Origin: Collimonas sp. PA-H2
Lineage (GTDB): Bacteria > Pseudomonadota > Gammaproteobacteria > Burkholderiales > Burkholderiaceae_D
Length of the DNA stretch: 64,000 bases
Direction of reading: 5' to 3'
Assembly: GCF_002564105.1 (NCBI RefSeq)
Contig: NZ_PDBX01000001.1
Location: forward strand, 1,922,001-1,986,000
Shown here: one piece after another, positions 40,914 to 49,715 of the stretch
Numbering within the stretch: position 1 is the stretch's first letter
Layout: each line of letters starts with the position of its first letter
Notes under the pieces: model-generated
What the model saw: the letters and a program-made list of their open reading frames with translations, nothing else
Database searches by the model: none
What the model was told of the DNA's origin: nothing
Made by a program: the position numbers and the translations under genes

Positions 40914-42479
40914 ATGGAGATCGTCTTGTCTACGTCCGCATCTAATTCCTCGGCCGATAGCGTCATCCGCTTCTACTATCGTGGCGAAGTCCATACGGTA
41001 GATCAGGCTGCGCCTACCCGCACCATCCTGCAACACCTGCGCGAAGACCTGCATTGCACCGGCAGCAAGGAAGGCTGCGCCGAGGGCGACTGCGGCGCTT
41101 GCACCGTCGTCATCGGCGAGCAGACTGCCGACGGCGTCACGCTGAAATCGGTCAATTCTTGCATCCAGTTCCTGCCTACGCTGGACGGTAAAGCTTTGTA
41201 TACCGTCGAAGACTTGAAACAGAACGATGGCGCCCTGCATCCGGTGCAGCAGGCGATGGTGGAATGCCACGGCTCGCAATGCGGCTTCTGCACGCCGGGC
41301 TTCGTGATGTCGCTGTGGGACCTGTACCTGAAGAACGACGGCAGCCAGGCGCCGGCCTGCGGCTCGGCCAAGGGCGCATGCCAACCGCAACAACAGCAGC
41401 AACAAGCGCAACCGCTGCTGCGCAAAGACATCGACATCGCCTTGTCCGGCAACCTGTGCCGCTGCACCGGCTACCGGCCTATCATCGACGCTGCCCACCG
41501 CATGGGCGAACTGCCGGCGGTCGGCTTCGATCGCCAGGCGCTGCAACATGCGCTGCAACCCTTGCAGCGCGACGACATGTTCGTCTATCGCCACGGTAGC
41601 CAGACATTCTACGCGCCGCGCACGCTGGCGCAATTGGTAGAGGTGCGCGCCGCGCTGCCGGCCGCGCGCATCCTGGCCGGCTCGACCGACGTCGGCCTGT
41701 GGGTCACCAAGCAGATGCGCGATCTGGGCGACATCATTTATCTCGGCCAGGTGGCCGAACTGAACAGCCTCAGCGTCAACCAGCAGCAGATCGAGATCGG
41801 CGCCGGCGTCACCCTGAACGATGCCTACGCCGAAATCTGCAAGCACTATCCGGAACTGTCCGAGATGTGGCAACGCTTCGCCTCGCTGCCGATCCGCAAT
41901 GCCGGCACCCTGGGCGGCAACGTCGCCAACGGCTCGCCGATCGGCGATTCGCCGCCATGGCTGATCGCGCTTGGCGCCCAGGTCGTGCTGCGCGGACCGA
42001 ACGGACAACGCGTGATGCCGCTTGAAGCGCTGTATCTGGATTACATGAAGAAAGACATGCAGGCCGATGAATTCGTCGAAGGCGTGCGGATTCCATTGCC
42101 GCATGCCGGCCAGCGTTTCCGCACCTACAAGCTGGCGAAACGCTTCGACCAGGATATTTCCGCCGTCTGCGCCGCATTTTCCGTGACACTGGATGGCGGC
42201 AAGATCAGCGATATCCGGATTGCCTTCGGCGGCATGGCGGCAACGCCGAAACGCGCGGCGCTCACTGAAGCCGCCCTGCTCGGCCAGGTCTGGAGCGAAG
42301 CGGTGATGGAAACCGCGGTGGCGCTGATGTCGGACGACTACAAGCCGTTGTCGGACATGCGCGCCTCAAGCGAATACCGCATGAAGACCTCGCAAAACCT
42401 GCTGCGCCGGTTCTGGCTGGAAACCCGTATCGAAGCCCCCTTGCGTGCCGACCAGGTCAATCCTTTCGTGTGCGCCTAA
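40914..42479 (+). CDS. xdhA: xanthine dehydrogenase small subunit
   Basis: The iron-sulfur and FAD subunit (521 aa). The first [2Fe-2S] domain has CTGSKEGCAEGDCGAC (about 45-60); the second has CGFCTPGF and, after an insertion, CRCTGYRP. The FAD domain follows (AGSTDVGLWVTKQ, NAGTLGGNVANGSPIGDS). Between the two halves of the second cluster there is an unusual Gln-rich stretch near 157-168. A TTG at 40926 with GGAG 6 nt upstream is a strong alternative start. Cytosolic; oxidises hypoxanthine and xanthine with XdhB. Confidence 0.95.
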   Translation: MEIVLSTSASNSSADSVIRFYYRGEVHTVDQAAPTRTILQHLREDLHCTGSKEGCAEGDCGACTVVIGEQTADGVTLKSVNSCIQFLPTLDGKALYTVEDLKQNDGALHPVQQAMVECHGSQCGFCTPGFVMSLWDLYLKNDGSQAPACGSAKGACQPQQQQQQAQPLLRKDIDIALSGNLCRCTGYRPIIDAAHRMGELPAVGFDRQALQHALQPLQRDDMFVYRHGSQTFYAPRTLAQLVEVRAALPAARILAGSTDVGLWVTKQMRDLGDIIYLGQVAELNSLSVNQQQIEIGAGVTLNDAYAEICKHYPELSEMWQRFASLPIRNAGTLGGNVANGSPIGDSPPWLIALGAQVVLRGPNGQRVMPLEALYLDYMKKDMQADEFVEGVRIPLPHAGQRFRTYKLAKRFDQDISAVCAAFSVTLDGGKISDIRIAFGGMAATPKRAALTEAALLGQVWSEAVMETAVALMSDDYKPLSDMRASSEYRMKTSQNLLRRFWLETRIEAPLRADQVNPFVCA

Positions 42480-42511
42480 GCCGCCGCCGACGAAGATAAA
42501 GAGTAGACGTC

Positions 42512-44875
42512 ATGAACAAGCAAACTGAAGTTTTTATGCAAGCCAAGCCGCAACAGCAAGCTACTGCCTGGGCGGAAGTCGGCCAATCGCATCCGCACGA
42601 ATCGGCGATACTGCACGTGCTGGGCGAAGCCACCTACACCGACGATATACCTGAAGCGCAAGGCACGCTGCATGCCGCGCTGGGCATGTCGCAGAAGGCG
42701 CACGCCCGCATCCGTTCGATCAATCTTGACGCCGTACGCAGCGCGCCAGGCGTAGTCACGGTCCTCACTGCCGCCGATATTCCCGGCACCAACGATTGCG
42801 GCCCCATCATCCACGACGATCCGATCCTGTCCGAAGGCCTGGTCGAATATGTCGGCCAGCCGATCTTCGTCGTCATCGCCGACAGCCATGACAATGCGCG
42901 GCGCGCGGTGCGCAAGGTCGTCATCGATTACGAAGAACTGCCGGCTATCCTGACGCCGCAGGCCGCGCACGCGGCGAAATCGTATGTGCTGCCGCCGATG
43001 CGGCTGACGCGCGGCGATGCGCAACAGGCGTTTGAAACAGCGCCGAACCGCGTCAGCGGCCAGCTGTATGTCGGCGGCCAGGAACAGTTTTACCTGGAAG
43101 GCCAGATTTCCTACGCCATCCCGAAAGAACAGAACGGCATGCTGGTGCTGTGTTCGACCCAGCACCCGACCGAAATGCAGCACGTGGTCGCGCATGCGCT
43201 GGGCGTCCATTCGCACAATATCGTGGTCGAATGCCGGCGCATGGGCGGCGGCTTCGGCGGCAAGGAATCGCAATCAGCCTTGTGGGCCGCGGTAGCCGCG
43301 ATCGGCGCCGCCAAGCTGAAGCGTCCGGTCAAGCTGCGCGCCGACCGCGACGACGACATGATGGTGACCGGCAAGCGCCACTGCTTCCACTATGACTACG
43401 AAGTCGGCTATGACGACGCCGGCCGCATCGTCGCCGCCCGGGTCGAGATGGTCAGCCGCGCCGGCTTCTCGGCCGACTTGTCGGCGCCAGTGGCTACCCG
43501 CGCCGTCTGCCACTTCGACAACACCTATTACCTGTCCGACGTCGACATCAAGGCGATGTGCGGCAAGACCAATACCCAGTCGAATACCGCCTTCCGCGGC
43601 TTCGGCGGCCCGCAGGGCGCGATTGCGATCGAATACATCGTCGATGAAATCGCCCGCAACCTGGGACGCGACGCGCTGGATATCCGTAAGCTGAATTTCT
43701 ACGGCCGCAACGACGAAGAGGGCCGCAATGTCACGCAGTACGGCCAGAAAGTCGTCGACAATGTGATCCATGAACTGGTGGCGGAACTGGAAGCCAGCAG
43801 CGAATACCGGCAACGCCGCGCTGCCGTCGAGGCATTCAACGCCAGCAGCCCTGTGCTGAAAAAAGGCTTGGCGCTGACGCCGGTCAAGTTCGGCATCGCC
43901 TTCAACGTCACCCACTTCAACCAAGCCGGCGCGCTGGTCCATGTGTACACCGATGGTTCAGTGCTGGTGAACCACGGCGGCACCGAAATGGGCCAGGGCA
44001 TCAACACCAAGGTGGCGCAGGTTGTGGCGCATGAACTCGGGATTCCGCTGGAACTGGTGCGCGTCACCGCCACCGACACCAGCAAGGTGGCAAATACCTC
44101 GGCTACTGCAGCGTCCACCGGCGCCGACCTGAACGGCAAGGCGGCGCAGGATGCGGCGCATACGATTCGCCAGCGCCTGGCGGAATTCTTCGCCAAATTA
44201 CACAACGGCGACGCCAAGGAAGTGACCTTCTTCGCCGGCGCGGTGCATCTGGGCGAGCACAGCCTGCCCTTCGGCGAACTGACGCAAAAAGCTTACCTGT
44301 CGCGGGTGCAATTGTGGTCCGACGGCTTCTACGCCACGCCGGGCTTGCACTGGGATCCGAAAACCATGAACGGCCGGCCCTTCTCCTACTTTGCTTATGG
44401 CGCGTCTGTATCAGAAGTGGTAGTCGACACCTTTACCGGCGAATGGAAACTGCTGCGCGCCGATGCGCTCTACGATGCCGGCCAGTCGCTCAATCCCGCG
44501 ATTGACATCGGCCAGGTCGAAGGCGCCTTCATCCAGGGCATGGGCTGGCTCACCACCGAAGAACTGTGGTGGAACAAGGACGGCAAGCTGATGACGCATG
44601 CGCCGTCGACCTACAAGATTCCGGGCATCTCGGATTGTCCGCAGGATTTCCGCGTCAAGCTGTTCAAGAACCGCAATGTCGAAGACAGCATCCACCGCTC
44701 CAAGGCGGTCGGCGAACCGCCGCTGCTGCTGCCATTTTCGGTATTTTTCGCGATCCGCGATGCGGTCGCCAGCGTCGGCGGCAACCGTTTCAATCCGCCG
44801 TTGAATGCGCCGGCCACCAGCGAAGCGATCCTTAAATCGGTCGATGCTGTCCGTGCCATGGCGCGCACGGCCTGA
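42512..44875 (+). CDS. xdhB: xanthine dehydrogenase molybdopterin-binding subunit
   Basis: The large molybdenum subunit (787 aa). Family segments include GGGFGGKE near 246-253, the AFRGFGGPQG arginine loop near 362-371, and the late catalytic Glu region GEPPLLLP near 735-742. It pairs with XdhA as in Rhodobacter-type enzymes. It lies 32 bp after xdhA and is followed by xdhC. Confidence 0.96.
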   Translation: MNKQTEVFMQAKPQQQATAWAEVGQSHPHESAILHVLGEATYTDDIPEAQGTLHAALGMSQKAHARIRSINLDAVRSAPGVVTVLTAADIPGTNDCGPIIHDDPILSEGLVEYVGQPIFVVIADSHDNARRAVRKVVIDYEELPAILTPQAAHAAKSYVLPPMRLTRGDAQQAFETAPNRVSGQLYVGGQEQFYLEGQISYAIPKEQNGMLVLCSTQHPTEMQHVVAHALGVHSHNIVVECRRMGGGFGGKESQSALWAAVAAIGAAKLKRPVKLRADRDDDMMVTGKRHCFHYDYEVGYDDAGRIVAARVEMVSRAGFSADLSAPVATRAVCHFDNTYYLSDVDIKAMCGKTNTQSNTAFRGFGGPQGAIAIEYIVDEIARNLGRDALDIRKLNFYGRNDEEGRNVTQYGQKVVDNVIHELVAELEASSEYRQRRAAVEAFNASSPVLKKGLALTPVKFGIAFNVTHFNQAGALVHVYTDGSVLVNHGGTEMGQGINTKVAQVVAHELGIPLELVRVTATDTSKVANTSATAASTGADLNGKAAQDAAHTIRQRLAEFFAKLHNGDAKEVTFFAGAVHLGEHSLPFGELTQKAYLSRVQLWSDGFYATPGLHWDPKTMNGRPFSYFAYGASVSEVVVDTFTGEWKLLRADALYDAGQSLNPAIDIGQVEGAFIQGMGWLTTEELWWNKDGKLMTHAPSTYKIPGISDCPQDFRVKLFKNRNVEDSIHRSKAVGEPPLLLPFSVFFAIRDAVASVGGNRFNPPLNAPATSEAILKSVDAVRAMARTA

Positions 44876-44889
44876 TCCGGAGTCACATC

Positions 44890-45990
44890 ATGAGCAACTG
44901 GCTGGAAGCGCTCACCACGCTGATCACGCAAACCTCGCAAAACACCACGGCGATCCTGGTCACCGTGGCGCAGGTCGAGGGCTCCGGGCCGCGTGAGCCG
45001 GGCGCAAAAATGGTGGTGACAGCGGTTGGCCAGTTCGACACCATCGGCGGCGGCCACCTCGAACTGCAAGCCATCAGGATCGCCCGCGAAATGCTGGAAG
45101 AAGGCTTGTCGCTGAGCCGCGAACGGCGCCTGCAGCGCTTTTCTCTTGGTCCTTCGCTGGGCCAGTGCTGTGGTGGCGTGGTGCATCTGGCATTTGAGCG
45201 CGTGACGCCTGCCTCGGCCGACTATTTCAGTTTCCTGCAGCGCCGCCTGCGCGACGCCGAAGACAGCTGGCGTCTGGTGGCGCTGGACGACGCTGCGCCG
45301 CCAGCCATGTGCGACGCCGACGGTGCACGTCTGCACGGACCGGGACGGCTGCCGACGCTGCCGTCCTTGCTGACGCCTTCCGCCAATCCGCTCGGCGCCT
45401 GCACCATCCTGCGCGACGATAATGGCCGCCGCTGGCTGCTGGATGCCTGCCTGGCGACGCGGCCGCAACTGTTTCTGTTCGGCGCCGGCCATGTCGGCGC
45501 GGCGATCGTCAAGGCGCTTGGTGATCTGCCTTGCCGGGTGGTATGGATCGACGAACGCGAAGAAATGTTTCCAGACGTCCTGCCGGCCAATGTCCGCATC
45601 GAAGCAACCGATACGCCGGAAGCCGTGGTGGATAACGCACCGGACGGTTCCTGCTTCCTCGTGATGACCCACAATCACGCGCTCGACCAGCGCTTGTCGG
45701 CGCAAATCCTGCAGCGCGGCGGGGTGGCCTGGTTCGGCCTGATCGGCTCCAAGAGCAAGCGCATGCAGTTCGAGCATCGCCTGCACGAACGCGGCATTTC
45801 GCATGAGCGCCTGGCCGAGATGGTATGCCCGATCGGGATTGCCGGTATTGTCGGCAAGGAGCCGGCGGTCATCGCCGCTTCGGTGACGGCGCAGCTGCTG
45901 CAGGTATGGGAGCAGATCGCCAGACAACAGCAGACGGCAGCCAGCGCCCCGCAATTGCGCATGCCGCTGCAACTGGTCAGCACTATTTAA
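44890..45990 (+). CDS. xdhC: xanthine dehydrogenase accessory protein XdhC
   Basis: 366 aa. XdhC binds sulfurated molybdenum cofactor and inserts it into XdhB. The N-terminal domain has VEGSGPREPGAKMVV and the cysteine pair QCCGG near 96-100. The C-terminal Rossmann domain has LFLFGAGHVGAAIVKAL near 194-210. It is 14 bp after xdhB, within the same operon, and guaD follows. Confidence 0.94.
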   Translation: MSNWLEALTTLITQTSQNTTAILVTVAQVEGSGPREPGAKMVVTAVGQFDTIGGGHLELQAIRIAREMLEEGLSLSRERRLQRFSLGPSLGQCCGGVVHLAFERVTPASADYFSFLQRRLRDAEDSWRLVALDDAAPPAMCDADGARLHGPGRLPTLPSLLTPSANPLGACTILRDDNGRRWLLDACLATRPQLFLFGAGHVGAAIVKALGDLPCRVVWIDEREEMFPDVLPANVRIEATDTPEAVVDNAPDGSCFLVMTHNHALDQRLSAQILQRGGVAWFGLIGSKSKRMQFEHRLHERGISHERLAEMVCPIGIAGIVGKEPAVIAASVTAQLLQVWEQIARQQQTAASAPQLRMPLQLVSTI

Positions 45991-46080
45991 ATCAAATCTG
46001 GATCGGGCCCGGTTTGCATCGGGTCCGTAATGCATCGCCCATAGCGGCCTTAGTCCGCTTTTTATTCAAGGATAGCTCTC

Positions 46081-47421
46081 ATGTCAGCCCCTAGCTTCAG
46101 CCATATCGACCAGTCCGCATTGCAAGCCTACCGCGCCAGCGTTCTGCATTTCAGCGCGGATCCCGCCCATCACTCGGATGCCTGTCATTGGCATGAAGAC
46201 GGCTTGCTGCTGATCGCCGATGGCAAGGTGGTGGCGGCCGGCGACTATCAGCAACTGTCGACGCAACTGAAAGTGGAGCTGAAAGGCGAACTGAAGATCC
46301 AGGATTATCGCGGCAAGATCATCATGCCGGGCTTTATCGATACCCACCTGCACTACCCGCAGACCGACATGATCGCCTCGCCGGCGCCAGGCCTGCTGCC
46401 ATGGCTGGAAAAATATACCTTCCCGACCGAGCGCAAGTTCAGCGACCCGGCCCACGCCGGCGAAGTCGCCAAGTTCTTCATCGACGAACTGCTACGCTGC
46501 GGCACCACCACGGCGATGGTGTATTGCACCGTCAATCCGGTTTCGGTGGATGCCTTCTTCAGCGCCAGCGAAGCGCGCAATCTGCGCATGATCACCGGCA
46601 AGGTGCTGATGGACCGCAACTGCCCTGAATTCCTGCAAGACACCGCCGAAGGCGGCATCCGCGACAGCGAAGAACTGCTGAAGAAGTGGCACAAACGCGG
46701 CCGCCAACTATATGCGATCACGCCCCGTTTCGCGCCGACTTCCAGCAATGCCCAGCTGCAGTTGGCGGGCGAACTGGCGCAGGCCTATCCTGACGCCTAC
46801 CTGCAAACCCACGCTGCCGAAAATACCGACGAAGTGGCCTGGGTCAAGTCGCTGTTCCCGGAATCGCGCAGCTATATGGACGTCTACGACAAGTACGGCA
46901 TGCTGCGCCCGCGCTCGATGTACGGCCATTGCGTCTGGCTCGACGATGAAGACCGCCGCCGCATGACGGAAACGCAATCGGCAGTGGCGATCTGCCCTAC
47001 TTCCAATCTGTTCCTCGGCAGCGGACTATTCGATTTTGCAGGCGCAGACACCGCAGGCGTACCCTTGTCGCTAGCCACCGACGTCGGCGGCGGCACCAGT
47101 TTTTCGATGCTGCAAACCATGAACGAAGCGTACAAGGTAGCACGCATGGCGACCACCTATCTGCCGGCCATGCGCATGTTCTACCTGGCGACCTTGGGCG
47201 GCGCGCGCAGCATGCAGCTGGAAGGTACGATCGGCAATTTCGTGGCGGGCGCAGAGGCCGATTTCATCGTGCTCGATCCTAAAGCTACGCCACTGCTGGC
47301 GCGCCGCAGCGAGCGTACGGAGAGTCTGGAAGAGTTGTTGTTTGCGCTGGCCTTGCTGGGGGATGACCGGGCGATTGCGGCTACCTATGCCGCCGGCAAG
47401 CTGGTGCACAGCCGCGCCTGA
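46081..47421 (+). CDS. guaD: guanine deaminase
   Basis: An amidohydrolase of 446 aa converting guanine to xanthine, the substrate of XdhAB. Zinc and active-site residues: PGFIDTHLHYPQ with His89 and His91, QTHAAEN, GHCVWLDDED, and ATDVGGGTSFSML with the metal Asp. It is preceded by AAGGATAGCTCTC and lies 90 bp after xdhC, probably in the same operon. It ends at a perfect hairpin. Confidence 0.95.
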   Translation: MSAPSFSHIDQSALQAYRASVLHFSADPAHHSDACHWHEDGLLLIADGKVVAAGDYQQLSTQLKVELKGELKIQDYRGKIIMPGFIDTHLHYPQTDMIASPAPGLLPWLEKYTFPTERKFSDPAHAGEVAKFFIDELLRCGTTTAMVYCTVNPVSVDAFFSASEARNLRMITGKVLMDRNCPEFLQDTAEGGIRDSEELLKKWHKRGRQLYAITPRFAPTSSNAQLQLAGELAQAYPDAYLQTHAAENTDEVAWVKSLFPESRSYMDVYDKYGMLRPRSMYGHCVWLDDEDRRRMTETQSAVAICPTSNLFLGSGLFDFAGADTAGVPLSLATDVGGGTSFSMLQTMNEAYKVARMATTYLPAMRMFYLATLGGARSMQLEGTIGNFVAGAEADFIVLDPKATPLLARRSERTESLEELLFALALLGDDRAIAATYAAGKLVHSRA

Positions 47422-47423
47422 TA

Positions 47424-47454
47424 CGTAAAGCGGACACAATGTGTCCGCTTTACG
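47424..47454. terminator. 14-bp perfect hairpin at the convergent gene ends
   Basis: The arms CGTAAAGCGGACAC (47424-47437) and GTGTCCGCTTTACG (47441-47454) have a 3-nt loop. It lies between guaD and the convergent small membrane gene. There is no long U-run, but its symmetry and position suggest a bidirectional end signal. Confidence 0.7.
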
Positions 47455-47471
47455 GCTAGTAATTTGCGAAT

Positions 47472-47648
47472 CTAGCGCCGTTGCTCCACTTTCAATTTAT
47501 GACGCAGACGAATGTTGTCAGCAACGAGAAGGAGCAACGCCACCGCTGAAATTACGCCAACGCCGCCATTGCCGAGGAAATGCCAGAATATCCAGGCAAT
47601 CATCGCGAAGGCAGCCGCAGCCGCGAGTAGTTGAATGCTGTCTTTCAT
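47472..47648 (-). CDS. small membrane protein of unknown function
   Basis: A 58-aa frame (MKDSIQLLAAAAAFAMIAW...VEQRR) with two hydrophobic helices (about 6-23 and 29-44) and a basic C-terminal tail. Its ATG overlaps the stop of the upstream 141-aa gene (ATGA), a strong sign of a real, co-translated gene. The DNA is visibly AT-richer than guaD or spoVR. No family is recognised. Confidence 0.68.
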   Translation of the reverse strand: MKDSIQLLAAAAAFAMIAWIFWHFLGNGGVGVISAVALLLLVADNIRLRHKLKVEQRR

Positions 47649-48070
47649 ATGTTGACCATCTGAAACCGATAGGTTTTTCTTACAGCCATACTAGCGTCAC
47701 AAATACCTGGCCAGCGACGCAGGTCGTGAATCAGCCAAGGGCGCTTGAGTTTGTAACGATAAGCAGTATGAAGTATATCAGCCATCGATGTTCCTCCTGC
47801 CAACGATCTTCCCGTTGCGACGGCTATGCTCCCTATGACAGAACCGACATAGAACGAGGCCGAACACGCAGCAATTATCCCTAATCCTTCCAATCGCGTT
47901 CCCGCGCCAATCAATTCTCCGATCGTGACGGCCCGTCCAAATTTATCGATCTGACTGAGAATCACGCTGGCGTTGGCGACAGCCGCTTGCACTGAGCCGA
48001 ACAAAGAGGCTGGGGCCGGAAGGCCAAGACCCTCCGTGTTTTCCTTGAAGTAATCGTAAAAATCAGACAT
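47645..48070 (-). CDS. unknown protein with a glycine-rich membrane segment
   Basis: 141 aa, start MSDFYDYFKENTEGLG. The middle (about 60-95) is rich in Gly, Ala and Ser with G-x3-G spacing (YVGSVIGSIAVATGRSLAGG), as in glycine-zipper membrane segments. The C-terminus is basic (YRYKLKRPWLIHDLRRW). There is no signal peptide. It is coupled to the downstream 58-aa gene. Together they look like an acquired two-gene unit; an immunity, holin-like or effector role is possible but unsupported. Confidence 0.65.
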   Translation of the reverse strand: MSDFYDYFKENTEGLGLPAPASLFGSVQAAVANASVILSQIDKFGRAVTIGELIGAGTRLEGLGIIAACSASFYVGSVIGSIAVATGRSLAGGTSMADILHTAYRYKLKRPWLIHDLRRWPGICDASMAVRKTYRFQMVNI

Positions 48071-48176
48071 TCGATCCCGCTCCTGAAATTGCGTTTATTG
48101 CAATATCAAGAGGCTATGCTCGAACAAAACCAATGTCTATTATTTAACTGCAAAAAAGATAAGGAAAGGATTAAAA

Positions 48177-49715
48177 CTACGGCCGCAACACGTACTTGTT
48201 CTCGCTAACGCACTCATAGCGCTGCAACACATTGCCGCTGTCGTCCACGCTTTCGAGATACACATCGAACTGCCACAGCCGCGCCATATGGCGCAGCATT
48301 TCATCGGTGCCTTCGGCCAGCGGCCGGGCGTCGCTGCGGAAGTGGCGCAGGGTCAGACTGCGGTCGCCGCGGGTGTTGACTGACCAGACCTGGATGTTGG
48401 GTTCGCGGTGGTTGATATCGTACTGGCGCGACAGCGCTTGCCGCACGTACTGGTAGCCGGCATCGTTATGGATCGCCGAGACTTCCAGCTCGCTGCGGTT
48501 TTCATCGTCCAGCACCGCAAACAGGCGCATGTCGCGTATCAGCTTGGGCGACAAATACTGCGCGACGAAGCTTTCATCCTTGAAATTGCGCATCGCATAA
48601 TGCAAGGTTTCCAGCCAGGGCGTACCGGCCAGTTCCGGAAACCAGCGGTAATCTTCTTCGGTCGGCTTTTCACAGATGCGGCGGATATCGCTCATCATGC
48701 CGAATCCCAGCGCATAGGGATTGATGCCGCTGTAATAGGACTTGGTCACCGGCGGCTGGTAGACGACGTTGCTGTGCGAATGCAGGAACTCCATCATGAA
48801 ACCGTCGGTCAGCTTGCCTTCATCGTACAGCGTGTTGAGAATCGTGTAGTGCCAGAAAGTGGCCCAGCCTTCGTTCATGACCTGGGTTTGGCGCTGCGGA
48901 TAGAAATACTGGGCGATCTTGCGCACGATGCGGATCACTTCGCGTTCCCATGACTCCAGCAGCGGCGAATTTTTCTCGGCAAAGTACAGCAGGTTTTCCT
49001 GCGTCTCCGGCGGAAAGCGTCCTTCGACGCGTTCGGCGGCTTCTTCCTTTTTTTCCGGCAGGGTGCGCCACAGTTCATTGACCTGCGACTGCATGTATTC
49101 GGCCCGTTCGCGCCGTTGCGCCTGCTCTTTTTCCAGCGACAGTTTCTGCGGCCGCTTGTAGCGGTCGACGCCGTAATGCATCAGTGCATGGCAGGAATCC
49201 AGCAGCTCCTCGACCTTGGAAAAGCCGTGGCGCTCTTCGCATTCGGCGATGTAAGCCTTGGCATAGACCAGATAATCGATGATGGCGTGGGCGTCCGTCC
49301 ACAGCTGGAACAGGTAATTTCCCTTGAAAAAAGAATTATGTCCATACGCTGCATGCGCCACCACTAGCGCCTGCATCGTCATGGTGTTTTCTTCCATCAG
49401 GTAGGCGATGCAGGGATTCGAATTGATGACGATCTCGTAGGCCAGGCCCATCTGACCGCGCTTGTAGTCGCGCTCGGTCATCAGGAAGTGCTTGCCGAAC
49501 GACCAGTGCCGGTAATTCACCGGCATACCGGCCGAGGCGTAAGCATCCATCATCTGCTCGGCAGTGATGATCTCCAGCTGGATCGGATAGATATCCAGCT
49601 TATAGCTGGCGGCGACGCGGGCGATTTCGTCGTTGTATAGTTCGATCAGGTCGAAGCTCCAATCGGACGGACAGGGCAGCACTTGATTGGCGCCCTTGGC
49701 TAGACGGTCGTTCAT
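48177..49715 (-). CDS. SpoVR family protein (YcgB)
   Basis: A 512-aa cytosolic protein of the SpoVR/YcgB family, induced in stationary phase in enterobacteria; its biochemical role is unknown. Full-length family resemblance includes MNEGWATFWHYTILNTLYDEG near 285-305 and NPYALGFGMMSDIRRI near 345-360. It overlaps yeaH by 4 bp (ATGA) and forms the yeaG-yeaH-ycgB group with prkA. Confidence 0.94.
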   Translation of the reverse strand: MNDRLAKGANQVLPCPSDWSFDLIELYNDEIARVAASYKLDIYPIQLEIITAEQMMDAYASAGMPVNYRHWSFGKHFLMTERDYKRGQMGLAYEIVINSNPCIAYLMEENTMTMQALVVAHAAYGHNSFFKGNYLFQLWTDAHAIIDYLVYAKAYIAECEERHGFSKVEELLDSCHALMHYGVDRYKRPQKLSLEKEQAQRRERAEYMQSQVNELWRTLPEKKEEAAERVEGRFPPETQENLLYFAEKNSPLLESWEREVIRIVRKIAQYFYPQRQTQVMNEGWATFWHYTILNTLYDEGKLTDGFMMEFLHSHSNVVYQPPVTKSYYSGINPYALGFGMMSDIRRICEKPTEEDYRWFPELAGTPWLETLHYAMRNFKDESFVAQYLSPKLIRDMRLFAVLDDENRSELEVSAIHNDAGYQYVRQALSRQYDINHREPNIQVWSVNTRGDRSLTLRHFRSDARPLAEGTDEMLRHMARLWQFDVYLESVDDSGNVLQRYECVSENKYVLRP

